Positions 34,544-46,843 of a DNA stretch of 64,000 nt are shown here, in pieces. Position 1 is the stretch's first letter. Every line of letters begins with the position of its first letter. Below the pieces are notes generated by a model, which saw only the letters and a program-made list of their open reading frames with translations, was not told the origin of the DNA and did not search any database. Origin of the DNA: Lactarius indigo (lineage: Eukaryota > Basidiomycota > Agaricomycetes > Russulales > Russulaceae); NCBI GenBank assembly GCA_025766275.1, contig JAFKAC010000091.1:171301-235300 (forward strand), written 5' to 3'. A program made the translations under genes and the position numbers.

Positions 34544-35257
34544 GGTGCTTGTGCTGACGGCAATCTGTTGGTGATGGCAGAATGTTAAGAGTGTGTAGAG
34601 GCGAGCAGAAAACACGGGGTTTCGTATACTTGGGCTGTGAATATTCGCACCGCCCCATGTCCTATAGGATGACAGGTCTGACGCCCACATCGAGAGGGAC
34701 AGGTGATCCGGTGCCTAGTGAGCTGGAGCTCCCACGCAACATGGCTGATAACCGTGCAACGCAAACAGTACTATTCAGCGATACTTGCAGTTATCGATGT
34801 AAGTATTCGACCAAGCTGAGACAGCATCTTGGAGATGAACGGCAAAAGTTGAGACTCGAGCGAAGAGATGGCCGAATCCGTAATTTCACAACCGGCTAGA
34901 CCGGAGACCAGACTACAGCCTGAGACGCTACTGCCCTACGGTGGCAGGACCATGACAGTGATCATCATCAGGGTTCTCAGGTCTCAGGACGCGTGAAGGT
35001 ACGTTATAAATCTTGTTATAACAGTAGACACATCGACCCATGTGAAATGGGAACACCCTCGTCCAATTACGAGTTTTTCCATGGACTTGGGGCAGACACT
35101 TCAACCAAATACAGTGCTGTATCGGATATGGGTTGTGGGCCATGTTGCCTGCCTTCCTTTACTTGGAAGTGTGTCACGTGTCATCGGCATAGTCCGTGGG
35201 TCCCTGAGCGCGAAAGATGTGTGCCTGACTAATCTAAATTTGGTGTATCCTAGTAAT

Positions 35258-35265
35258 TTCTGGAA
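35258..35265 (+). promoter_or_regulatory. Heat-shock-element core TTCTGGAA
   Basis: A perfect TTCnnGAA core 57 bases before the TATA box of BAG2, matching the arrangement at BAG1. Confidence 0.4.
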
Positions 35266-35321
35266 CAGTGACGACTTTTCGCGTACACTCGAGAGAGTGA
35301 GAGAACAGCGAATGGTCCGAG

Positions 35322-35328
35322 TATAAAT
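35322..35328 (+). promoter_or_regulatory. TATA box of BAG2
   Basis: TATAAAT lies 55 bases before the ATG at 35383. Confidence 0.55.
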
Positions 35329-35382
35329 TGTTACTTCGACGCCTGTTAGACGGTTCACAACACTTTCAGAAAACTTCACGCC

Positions 35383-37338
35383 ATGCTCGGTTTCTATCCT
35401 TCAGCTGCTCACTCGTACTACTCAGCACGTCCAGTCTACTCTGATGATATAATCTCTCTACACCCACCCACCTCCGACTACTTTTACCTTCCGCGGACCA
35501 CAGACCCCGAGTCACATTATCGTCGTGCACTCGCCAAGTATCTTGTTGCTGAAGAGGAGCTTTTCCGCGCACGCGAAGAAGCCGCATCTAGAGCTCGTGT
35601 AGAAGCTCTCCAGCGTCAGGAAGAAGCGCGCTTGCTGCAGGAACGAATCATCCGCGCACGCAAAGAGCGGCAGGTGCAACAGCTCGAGAGGGTACTAGCA
35701 CAAGAGCGTGCAGCAGCGCTGGCGGCTAGGAAGGCAATTCCAGAAGTTCATCCCTCGCTACCTCACATGGTCCCTGTCGCGTGCAGCATCCCGGAGCGAC
35801 GTAGGACACCCATATCCAGTGTTCTTGCTGCACAGATACCTCAGACGCACGTCACATTTTCTGAAGGGAGTCAACTCCTCGATTCCACGCCTCAATCTCC
35901 TGCTAACGAAGAGGTATGTTGTATGTACATGTTGTCCGCCAGCAGTACTGACCCCCCTAATCAGGGTCAGTCAGAGCACATGACCGCTCCTCACCTCGTT
36001 CCTAAGAACGGGACCTCAGTGCCGACTTTGGAGTCTCTTCTCAGGGCGCGCTTGCGAAAAATTGCCAGTGATAACCAAGATGAAGACGTGCAAAATCTTG
36101 CTCGCGCTACTCTCAACCACCTTGCTCAATACACTCCTGAGAGGGACGCCAATGACACATCTGGACTTTCGCCTGAAGTAGGTTTGCACCGTGCGTTTTC
36201 CTAGATTCCCTCGTTACTAACGTCCTTTTCACAGACGAAGATTGTCAGTGCGACACAGTCCCTCGAGGGTACCGATCTTTCACGTTCAGACGCTCTGCAA
36301 GGCGCCTCCGCTGAGGCTGCAAAGGCCTCTTTTAAAGCCCACCGCGCGGCTGCTGCTGAGCAAGCTGCACCGCCAGCATCCAAAACCATCATTTCTCCAC
36401 TTGAAACTATCCAAGATATCCGTGCCACCTTCTCTAAATTCTCTGCCGATTTCTCTATTCCTCCCTCTCTCGACTTTTCTGATGACGAAGACGACGGTCT
36501 CGCGTACACACCCACAAACGCACCCATAAGAGCTTACGAACACGCGCTCGAGGGGCTCTTAGCGCAGCTCGACGCCGTTGAAAGTGACGGAGACGAGGAG
36601 GTTCGCGTGGCACGAAGAGCCGTCGTGAAAGAAGTAGAGATGGCCCTAGAAGGTGTCGAGAAGAAGGTCAAAAGAGCAAGGGAAGTTGCCAAGAACAATG
36701 GCAAACCCGGTGAAGACCCTCTCGCCGAAGCCACCTCCTCGTCATCTGACCTCGTAGAAGACGAGGATACGGGTTCACGCGCAGCGTCTGTGACCGAAGC
36801 TAAGCCTGAGACCGAGGAAGAAGAACATGTCGCATCGATCCCTACGGCTATCAGCTACTCGAGTCCCGCCCCAGCGTCTGCATCTGGAGTCGACGTTGTG
36901 AACAACGCCGCCAATTCCGCCGATGTCGTGCCGGATGACAGCGCGATCGAAGACATATCCTCCGCATCTGCTGAAGAATCGACAGAGGTTGTTACCTCAC
37001 CAACGTCACCCACAAGACCGGCCACAGTCCAGGACGAGGTTGCTTATCCGGGGGACCTTCCGAAGTCGATATATACTGCCATTGCCGAAAAATTGATACC
37101 CGCAGATGAACCCTCGGTCTCCGTAACGTCAGGGACTCGTGAAGAAACCGTCTCCCTATCCGCCGAAGGCGTTACTTTGACTTCTACTCCGGTTTCTCCT
37201 GCGTTTCTTCCCCCCGCTCTTCCTGACGGCGTCTCAGCATTACGCATGGTTACCTCACCGAGGCTCAAAGGGGAGGGCGTAGGGCAGGACGATGACGATG
37301 ACGACATCGAGGATGGGTGGTCTGAGGTTGAGGTGTAA
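35383..37338 (+). CDS. BAG2: BAG-domain Hsp70 co-chaperone with C-terminal Atg8-type motif
   Basis: Exons are 35383..35913, 35965..36177 and 36235..37338, giving 615 residues. The first intron is 51 bases without a stop, so it could be retained in frame (17 extra residues). The layout follows BAG1: N-terminal Tyr/Pro-rich stretch, HYRRAL coiled coil (about 46-125), a single PTLESLLR segment, a BAG domain (IQDIRATFSKFSADF through EMALEGVEKKVK), an acidic disordered tail and the ending EDGWSEVEV. No UIM is seen at the matching place; that segment reads NLARATLNHLAQY. The WSEV motif (37318-37329) after six aspartates is an even better Atg8-interacting-motif candidate than in BAG1. It is divergent from NLR-C. 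Confidence 0.85.
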
Positions 37339-39013
37339 TCCAATCGAACCGTATGCTGTCAGTGTAGACTATTGTATCTTACTAATATATTGTATCACTA
37401 TATTTGGCCAGTCGGGCCCTCGTCGTATTGAGTAATTCAGATGCGTATAGTTTTGTTTCTGAGGGCATCGTAGGAAGAGTCTCATTGGAAGGTAATGGGA
37501 TGACGTGTCGATACACTTGGCACGAAGGTGTATTGTCGTTCGACTTAGAAATGTACACCGAGGGATGCCCGGACAGACAAAGACAAGGGGGCCAGTGTCG
37601 TTACTGTAGTATTATTCAGCGTAAAATCCGCGTGGCCACCTCGATCACCACGTCCTCAATGCTCTTGATAACTTTGGGTGAGACAAGGCAATTTGCCTAG
37701 AATGCGCAAAGTCTCCGTGGCACCCTTACGAAGGCCGAACGATATGAGGTTTCTCTCGAGTATCGCCACCAACAAGTGGAGTCTACCAGGGAGTCCACCA
37801 ACAACAACCTCCAACAACCTCCCTCGTGGCAGGCCCCGGGCCTCCGGGCCGACTGCGGCTCCAGCTCCGTTGCCCAACCTCAGTCAGCGACAGCGAGAAA
37901 GAGGGACGCCGATACGCGCCCTGTGCCGCATAGTCCCTAGGTTTGTCATTGGTCAAGTTTCATGGGAAGAAAGATAAATATTTTCATCGCCTGAACTCCC
38001 CGTGGGGTATACATCGCGCGTTACAACCTCGATGGATCGGGAACCTGAGCAGTGATCGTTTTAAACGTAGGTCAGCGTTGTCGTTGGGTACTCTTTTAGA
38101 CAACATCAACGCCTCGACAAATACTCTGACGCTTCGTATCCGCGCGGTCTATCTGTGCATCGATTCAATGGATCCCCCTCTCCTCTTGTCTCACCTCGCT
38201 AGTTTCGAATCTCCGCACTCCGCGATTGTCAATCTAAGACATCACAAGCTTGCGACTTGGCCCTATGCGGTCTCTTCTATAGGTCTTGCTCTTTTGTTTT
38301 ATACTGCCGTACTATTCTTCCTTGGCGACGCCCTCATCTTCGCTCACTGTCCAATCTACTACACACCTGCATTCCTTTAATGCGACGTTTCGCCCCAGTT
38401 ACGCGCCCTGCTGATCCCATGTGGCCCACAATATCTTCGCCTTCCACCTGTGTACTTTATGGCTAGAGTCTACGGGAGGTCGAGACGGCCTTATTTTCCC
38501 ACTCCGACCCCGCTTATGACCTCCTGCTGGTCACAGCATTGTGGTAGCGACGAAAACCTGCCATCTCTGGACTTTCAGTGGACAATTTCCCATTCAAGTG
38601 CGATCTTGTGGCTTGGGCCGATCGGCTGTAGGCGTCCGCAATTTTCTGCTTTATGCAGCAATTTTTACTGCTGTTGCTTGAGGGCGCGCTGTGGGCGTCG
38701 GTGAGTCTCCGCCAAAACCTCCCTTTCCTGGGTGTTTGGGCGGGGCGCGACTGTGGGCGCGCACAAAAGACACTCTCGGCATCGTCGGCGGAGGTTGTGG
38801 ACTCAGCCCTCCCGGGACCATTTAAATACAGCTGTTTTCCACTCATCTCCTCCTCATCAACGGACACTCCCTCTCCTCCCCCCCTCTCATCGAGCGTTCT
38901 CCCACCCATCTGACACATCTATCGATCTCCCTAAATCCACAGGGGTATAATCACCACACCTTCCTGTCGTCTGCCGTTCTACAAGTCCACAGCCGAGAAG
39001 CCACCCTGCTACG
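37339..39013. other. Intergenic between BAG2 and the zinc-finger gene
   Basis: 1.67 kb. Short open frames exist (for example 38168-38380, rich in Leu) but have no recognisable domain or splice-linked continuation. A pyrimidine-rich stretch at 38850-38935 is probably the 5' region of the zinc-finger gene. Confidence 0.45.
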
Positions 39014-40264
39014 ATGCCGACGCGATCCACCCGGAAATTTCCCTCTACCTCCGAGGCTACATGCCCGGATTGCGGGACGACGTTGTCCCGCGGATCCGAC
39101 ATGAAGCGCCATAGGAATACTCAGCACCCAGATGGTACAGAAGTCAAGTACGTCTGTGGCATGACACTAAAAAACTTCATCTCTCACAATTTAACAATAG
39201 GGTCCATTGTCCGCATGCCGGCTGCACGTACAAGACCGATCAGAAAAGCAACCTGAAGGCTCACATCAATGCCAGGCAGTTCGTCGTGTTAATATCTTTC
39301 GTTTCTCTCTAATTTATGACTCTCCCCTAGTTCCAATGAGAATCATTACCCTTGCCCGGAATGTAATAAATACTTCTCCGACCCTTCGTCACTTACCCGC
39401 CACCGTAAGAGCACCCATGGCCACCAACCTCATCATGCGGATGATTTCGCCGCTAGACAGGCACTCAAGAAGGCCAAAAAGGCACTCAAGGCCAAACGGA
39501 AGAGTGGCAAGAAGGTTTCGAATGAGATCCGCGACCAACGAGCTATTCCTCACAACGCCCAGAATGCGTCATCGTCTGCAGCCACCCTAAGCAATACACT
39601 TACCAACGCTACTTATCACGATGATTTCTGGAAACAGATCGTTGATGTCACGCGCTGTCACGCCTCGGAGCCAAAAGATCCTCAAGACGTCCAGATCAAC
39701 GTCCCCGTTGCTGCGGCACCCGCTTGGGGTGCTCCTAAGACTCTTGACTCAAACTCTGGCTTGTCTTTGTCGGAGGCAGACCAGTTGCCGTTATCCACAG
39801 CGCTGATACGTGACGGAACCTACTCACTTGGCTCCCAATCGAACACCACCGTGCAGCCCCAAGGTCAAGCTTTGGCCCAATTGTGGACACCGTACCGTCA
39901 AACGAGACCTGTAGCGACATCAGACTACCGCCGCTTCGCACCCGCCTTCCCTACATCGGTTGGGCAGTCGACTAATCTTGGCACGGGCTTCCAGAATCTG
40001 CATACATTTTCGCCCATGCCGAATTCGTTCACTTTCCCGACTACATCCACTGCGCCGTCCTCTTCTCGCGTTTCCGGATATCAGTTCGTCCCCCCCATTC
40101 ATATGGCAACCCCCCCACTTGAACCGGTTCCCGCTCTCAGCTGGCCATCTAGCTTGTCTCCGACTAATTCTACGCCTCTCTCTCAGCCCGAATTTTTCAC
40201 AAGCGAGCCGGAAAGGGGCTTTAATTCTTGGTGTCAATCATATAATTTTGCTTCAGAGCTGTGA
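39014..40264 (+). CDS. C2H2 zinc-finger transcription factor, 381 residues
   Basis: Exons are 39014..39147, 39201..39278 and 39331..40264; phases agree. Three C2H2 fingers sit in the first 115 residues: CPDC..HRNTQH, CPHAGC..HINARH and CPEC..HRKSTH. The last His of finger 2 is created by the splice CA/T, which supports the GTTCGT donor at 39279. A basic stretch ALKKAKKALKAKRKSGKK after finger 3 looks like a nuclear localisation signal. The rest is Ser/Pro/Thr-rich and disordered, as in many fungal regulators. The target is unknown. Confidence 0.88.
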
Positions 40265-40623
40265 ACGCCGGTACCACTTCCCACTCCCCACGACTATTCT
40301 AACTTCATGCTGTTTCTTCTCTGCACCTTATCTATGTATTACCATTACGTTGTTTCGGATGACCTTTGTCAATCGTTGCTTTCTCATCTCTTCATCTTGT
40401 TAGCCTTTTTGTTTTTTGCATTGGACGTTGTTCCATACCCTCCCACACCTTTAGCCCATCGGACACTAGATTCTGTACATATGCATAGTCTTCATCGCCT
40501 TATATTTGTACATCGCAATGGTTACGTCTACATTCTCCACTACTTGCATCCCACATTTCTTTTCCCCAAGATCGTTTTTCCAACGCTGTTCTGACATGTT
40601 GATCACACTAAATATGGCCGTCA
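40265..40623. other. Intergenic before RPO41
   Basis: 359 bases, pyrimidine-rich on the + strand. No gene is seen; it should hold the zinc-finger 3' end and the RPO41 promoter. Confidence 0.5.
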
Positions 40624-43600
40624 ATGTGGGAAATGATTATGTTATCGACTCGTAAAATTGAGACGCGCTTGAGACGCGCCCCCACCGTCGTTGACGACGC
40701 ACGAGAGCAAAAGAAAAGTCGGGTGATGATCCCCTTCACTACACGAGCGGCACGTAAACAGACGGAGACGACTTTACTGTCGTCCTCTCGTCAGCGCCTT
40801 CCTCGTCCTGCTCGTCTATACTCTACCCCTACAAAACGCTCCAGCGCACCAGCCTTAGAAACACGAATCCCCGATTCCTATCCTGCTTTTCTTCCGGCCC
40901 TTCCTAATCTCGCAGACCATGCCAGTAATACGCAAGGTGACCCAGCCGCCAGCGACATGCACTCGTTCCTCCGCAGTCGCACGCCTTACACTGTCATTCC
41001 TCCACCTCTCCCGTGCGACAGGCACTCCGAACTCAATGACCTCTATTACACCGACTCGCACACGCGCGACTTGATCGCTGTCATGGATGCTTGCCTGCAC
41101 AACTGCTATGACGTCCACCGCGCCAAGGGAATCTTCGATGACTTGCGCGCAAAGTGCGCTGAGCAGATTCTTCACCCACGTCTCTACACCGCCTTCGTTG
41201 AGGCCTATCTCGAGATGGCGCTCAAAGAGCCAGAAAGGAAGTCTCTGTGGGTCGAAGACGCTTGGATACTTTTGGACTCGTTGTTTAGTGGACAGGAGAA
41301 GGTCGCTGTCACGACAGGCGCATATGCGTTGGCGCTTATCACTTGGTTGAGGTTTGTCTACACATCCCCATACCTTTAATTTATTTGACCGTTTCAAAGG
41401 TATTCCTCTGAAAATTCACCAACGTACATTGACGGTGTCACGAACCATACCCCTGCTTCGCTGTTGAAAGGCATTGTCGACAATCAGCTATCTGTCGTCA
41501 CCGTAGTCTCAGACCGTGCCATCAAGTCTTCAGAAGAAGCACAAAAAATCATTCGGGCCCTCACAGGAGCAGCTGTCCAGCATAATTACCCTGAAATTAT
41601 TCGTGAGCTTGGGCATGCAGAATCAATGGGCTCCTCTCTCCCCGATCCTTATTTGGACGTGCCGGAAGTCCGACCCGTGACTGTTGACGCTGTGAGTCTG
41701 TGCGCCAGCATCTGACCACGTCATTGACCTTGTCACAGCCGGTTTTGAACGAGGACGGGACGCCGTCGGGGAAGACCGAGACCGAGATTCCTTTCAACCT
41801 CGATGTTCTTAGAAAGCACCTCGCACACATTTCACTTACTCGACGAGTACTCTCAGAGGACCTCGCCGCGCGACAAAAGCTACTCGAGGACTCTGTCTAT
41901 GATGTAGCGGTTCAGCGCATGCGACGGCAGGCTGAACTTTTCAAAGAACTTGGGCTAGGCGACTCAGTTTTGAGGAAACAGGACTTACAACTATGGATGT
42001 GGCAATGGCACCAGCTCCTCCAAACTCGCTTGAAAGAGGATATCGCGCTTCTCGTCAAAGAGGAGGCCGGTGAGTTCACTCTGTCCGATCCTCCATGCCT
42101 TACTCAGTTATGCCCTACAGCTCCTCTTACTGGTCCCAATAGGAAGCAGGCCCAGCCGCTTGGACCCTTCCTGTCACTTGTCAAGCCTGAGAAGCTCTCA
42201 CTCATCACCATTCTTGAAGTCATGCACCTCCAAGGTTCTGGCGGCGTCGCAGATGGCATGAAGACCGCTCGCGGTCTCGTCGGTGTTGGCAAGGCCATCG
42301 AACTAGAGTACAAGGCACAGATGTGTAAGAAGAACAATATTTCCATGCCGTCTACCGCACGAGTCGCCGAGTCTGGTTTCTTCTCTCGCTACTCCTACAA
42401 CGACCTCCACGCACGGCGCGTCACCGCGCGAAAGTACTTGGAAGACGCAGAAGAATGGACCGGTGACTGGACGCAGGGTTTACGAGTGCGGGTCGGTAGT
42501 TTCTTGGTGGACCGCTTGATGGACGTCGCGAAGGTAATCCGTACTGGGCTAGACAAACGGACGGGCGAGACTGTTGAAGAGGAACAACCCGCTTTTACAC
42601 ACTCTTACGAGTATCTCCGTGGGTATAAACTTGGCATTATCAAGTTAAACCCAGTTGTGGCGGAGCGAATGGCGAAAGACAGCATCCGGGACACGATGCA
42701 TCCGCGGCACCTACCCATGCTCGTGAAGCCGAAACCATGGTTGGATTACAACGAAGGCGGTTACATCTACAATAAGAGTACGTGTCTCCTGTCATTGAGG
42801 TTTCGCGAATGTAAACTCCCTTCTAGGTCAGGTGATGCGCTTCAAGGATTCACAGGAACAGCAGCAGTATCTGAAGTACGCTTCGTCGCGCGGTAACGTC
42901 GAACTTGTGTATGCTGGCCTCGATGTCCTCGGTTCGACGCCATGGCAGATTAATCGCAAGATCTTTGATGTCGTACTTGAAGTCTGGAATGCGGGTTATC
43001 GTCTCGGAAAACTACCGCCTGCCGTGTACGACGAACCTGAGCCGGAGAAGACCCCCGAGGAGACGGACCAGAAGGCACGCGTTGTCTTCATCCAGCGTCA
43101 ACGCCAATGGCTCCTAAACAAAGCAAATAACCACTCAGAGCGGTGTAGTGTTAACTACAAGATTGAGATTGCGCGTGCAGTAAGTCTGGTTCTATTCTTG
43201 GTTCACTGTCTCCGAAGTTGATCCCTGTCAGTTCTTGGGCGACACATTCTACCTGCCTCATAACCTCGACTTCCGTGGACGAGCTTACCCACTCCCACCT
43301 CACCTAAACCACATCGGCGATGATTTGAGCCGTGGTTTACTTCTGTTCGGGGAAGCCAAGCCGCTCGGCGAACGTGGTTTACGCTGGCTCAAAATCCACT
43401 TATCTAACCTCTACGGGTACGATAAAGCGACCTTCGACGAACGGGTTGAGTTCGTACAGAAGAACTTAGAGGACATATATGACAGCGCGGAAAACCCTCT
43501 GAATGTGAGCTTTGCCGTTATATACGTCGATTCAAAGGCTGAGGCACTCTAACTTTGCGTTAGGGACGCAAATGGTGGCAGAAGGCCGATGATCCATGGC

Positions 43601-45251
43601 AGTGCTTGGCAACTTGTATGGAACTCAAGGCCGCACTCGACTCCCCTGACCCCCCCGCGTACGAGTGCGCGCTGCCGGTACATCAGGACGGAACGTGTAA
43701 TGGGCTGCAGCATTATGCTGCGCTCGGCGGTGATGCGCGTGGCGCACGGCAGGTCAACCTTGATATCACCAACAAACCATCGGACGTCTATACTTATGTC
43801 GCTAACATGGTCGAGAAACGCATGCGAGAAGACCTAGAGCAAAATCCGGAAAACCAATATGCCAAGATGCTCGTTGGGAAGATTGCGCGGAAAGTCGTGA
43901 AGCAGACGGTCATGACAACAGTATATGGTGTCACCTTCGTGGGTGCGCGAGAACAGATCGAGAGGCAGCTGAAGGATCGTGGTGACGTTCCTTTGGAAGA
44001 ATGTTACTCTGCCGCAGCATACCTCGCAAAGCAGGTACGGATAAGCTGTTCCTTTCCCCAGGAAAAGGTGGTTTTTGATGTGCTATCTCAGGTGTTGCAA
44101 TGCATCGGTGACTTGTTCCAGGGAGCGAACGACATCATGAATTGGCTGACTGCCTGTGCGCGTATAATCTCCAAGTCCGTACCAGGAAATCGCGTCCTTG
44201 AGGCCATGATACTCGACAAGGTGTCAAGTAAGAAAGTAAAAAGTACCGCCACCCGCCTGCGCAAGGAGCAGATGGCTGCCGTTGTGTGGACGACGCCGTT
44301 AGGCCTGCCGATCGTTCAGCCGTACCGCAAAGTCAAGCGAAAGCAGATAATGACTAGCATGCAGTCTGTGTACATCTCAGACCCCAACGCGCCCGCAGAA
44401 GGTGAGCCGCCATCCCCCGCGTATGATGATGACACGATGCTTAACTATCAATAGTGAACTCGCAAAAGCAGGCCTCAGCTTTCCCACCTAATTTCATCCA
44501 TAGCTTGGACGCCACTCACATGCTACTCACCGCTTTGGAATGCCGGGTATGTTGCCGTATTGTTTTATGGTGACTCGAAGCGTTCTCATATTCGTCATAG
44601 ACACAAGGCCTGATGTTCGCCTCGGTTCATGACTCATACTGGACCCACCCCTCCTCGATCGATCAGATGTCCACTATTATCCGCGATACGTTTATTGCCT
44701 TGCACTCCTCAGATGTCCTCGGCAGACTTTTAAATGAGGTACGAATATGGTTCATCTTAGGTTTTTAACCATCACTAACGTGCTCCTAGTTCCGTGAGCG
44801 ATACAAGGGCTACAAAGTTCCTGTTGCAGCCTTGGGAACATCGCACAGTCTCAAACAGCTTGGCATCCTGGACACCGCCACCGACATCAGCTCTCGCCAT
44901 CTCAAAAAGACTATCGAGGCGGTCCCCGAGCCTCCCTTGGCGACAGAGACCACTGATGCGGCTATTCAAACCACTGAGGAAGACGAGGAACCCGCAGAGA
45001 TAACCGAGCGTCTACCCACGGTGTCGGTGCTCTCCAAAGAGCAAGCCGTAATGCTTTTGAAGCCGGGTCGCGGACAGGCGAGACGTAACAGGGGTAACAC
45101 CTTGAGTGCGACGACACAAGGTGGCCAGGCCGCAACCGAAGAGTCTCTCGAGGGCAAGTTCGTCGACCTCGTCGATCTGCTCCCCCCTGTACCGGCGAAA
45201 GGCGAATTTGATGTGAACAAGATCAAGTCGTCCCTCTACTTCTTCTCCTGA
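40624..45251 (+). CDS. RPO41: Mitochondrial DNA-directed RNA polymerase, T7-like
   Basis: Exons are 40624..41351, 41400..41691, 41739..42069, 42121..42777, 42827..43179, 43232..43504, 43564..44034, 44092..44401, 44455..44546, 44601..44738 and 44790..45251, giving 1,368 residues from the first ATG. Two introns (51 and 57 bases) are multiples of three without stops; splicing restores the family sequence at [18 protein letters not shown] and [14 protein letters not shown]. Single-subunit catalytic motifs are intact: [10 protein letters not shown] with the first metal-binding Asp (43687-43716), [10 protein letters not shown] with the nucleotide-binding Lys and Tyr (about 43900), and VHDSYWTH with the second Asp (about 44625). 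The C-terminus ends YFFS. The basic, Arg/Ser-rich N-terminus fits a matrix-targeting presequence; which of three nearby ATGs is used is uncertain. Confidence 0.96.
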
Positions 45252-45987
45252 TCTACCCCCGCCTCCCACATCTTCGCTGCTTTTTGATCCGTGCTTTGCG
45301 TTTCCATCGCTCTCGTAATTTGTTCGGTCGTCTTCGCGTGTTTTTTTATTGCACCTATTTCGCCCTGCATATACATACGTATCTCACTACCCCACGTAAT
45401 ACACATCATGTACCCTCTGCTGACTCCCGTCTACATCCCACTCCACCCACCGCACGCTGCTCGTTGACCCCTACTCGCCATAGTCCGGGACGCAACAATC
45501 AGCAACGCAGTAAGAATAGTCCTATGTTGATCTACTCTTCGAAGCCTCTCTCCGCGGCACCTAAGTGATCGCATTCAGTATCTTCGGATCTTCAATATTA
45601 GCTTCAATCCTGATGCATGATGAACCCACAGCGCTTCGACTACCATGACAATCATTGTCCTTGCCTGGTCTAAATCAGCATAACTAATACTAGCATTTGG
45701 ACGTCGAGTATCGTAGTATGTATATAGATACGTAGTGCAGTGCCGCTTATCCCGAGGACCACGAACCTGACCTACTTCCCCACATACACACGCTCCCATG
45801 AGACAGAGCCAAGTCCAGCTCGATCTGTCCCCCGCCCGTCAGCCATCTCTAACAAGTGTACGTACGAGTCCATATTATTATAGTGGTGTCTATTGATTAT
45901 AAGATTTAGGTAGAAGATTATCCCCCACCGACGAGTCATCCGTTTCCGGGACCCATGTCAACTACCGGGGGAAGGGTAGGGGTATAT
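45252..45987. other. Convergent gap between RPO41 and the 238-residue gene
   Basis: 736 bases holding two 3' ends. No gene is recognised. Confidence 0.5.
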
Positions 45988-46843
45988 TTAGATGACGTAG
46001 CCGTTCAGCTGGAGGATGGGCTGCCAGCTGCCTTGCGAGACGTGAACGATACCGATGAGAATGACGTGATCCCTGGTGATCCCACCAGGCCCAATGCGCC
46101 AGCGCGGGTCGATTCCGTGAACGCGCGATTGTTCCTATCCCCCGAAATGACAGTCAGTCAACAAGTCACCCCACAAAATCGTCACGGAAAGGAGAGAACT
46201 GACATCCATGAACCTGCACACGGCACTCGCAACGCGCTTCGCGAATTTCTCGACGGAGATCGTGTTGTGGGCCGGGGTTTGGTCCCTAGTCATGATCTGG
46301 CTGCTCCATTCGCCGTAACCTGGCCACTGATAAAACGATGCGTTTACATCAGCACTTCTCGCGAACGATGTTTGCGTCATAGGGAAGATCGCTCACGTTG
46401 ATTCGGATGAAAGTCGTAGAACAATCCCCCACTGCAGCCGGTTTGCCCGTATCGAGGAGTGTCATACAATCGCGCGCCGCGGCGGCGACGATGGGAAGGC
46501 CGAGCGTCCTTCGGTCGTTGTGGAGGAAGAAGATGGGCATGTTGAGGGGCACGTGGGCATGGCGCTGGCCCTCGTTTTGTGGTGCCCAGATGCGTTGCAC
46601 GACGACCGTACCACCATGCCTGATCAGGTAGTCGAGCAACCAAACGTGTTGCCCTTGAACGACGGTGAAGTGGTGGGCTCGGGAGGCCGAGGGATGGGAA
46701 ATGAAGAAAGCGGAAGGCCACTGTGGGTCGTGCATAGTTCGAATGGCCCTCGAGTCGATTTGCAAAAGCCGGGTGAAGTATTTTCCCGCGTCTAGTGGGC
46801 CGAACATTTGAGCGATATTACCATCGACAAGCAAATCTACCAT
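45988..46843 (-). CDS. Conserved-looking protein of unknown function, 238 residues
   Basis: The join is complement(45988..46134,46204..46326,46397..46843), with all three exons whole codons. I do not recognise the family. The N-terminal exon has a hydrophobic-acidic mix (FGPLDAGKYFTRLLQIDSRA), a His/Gln-rich centre (HHFTVVQGQHVWLL), and PIVAAAARDCMTLLDTGKPA. Exon 2 is WPGYGEWSSQI then VEKFAKRVASAVCRFMD. Exon 3 is compact and ends WQPILQLNGYVI. There is no signal peptide or membrane segment. Precise splice phases and the absence of stops make it a real gene. The first half could be a small globular domain of about 150 residues; no function can be given. Confidence 0.7.

Larger units (their letters stand above)
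34544..35382. promoter_or_regulatory. Divergent upstream region of NLR-C and BAG2
   Basis: 839 bases between two outward-pointing starts. The BAG2 side has a heat-shock-element-like core and a TATA box. No gene is seen. Confidence 0.5.

Noticed and set aside
39266..39285. GC-AG intron in the zinc-finger gene
   Set aside because: A GTTCGT donor four bases later fits and creates the needed last His of finger 2.
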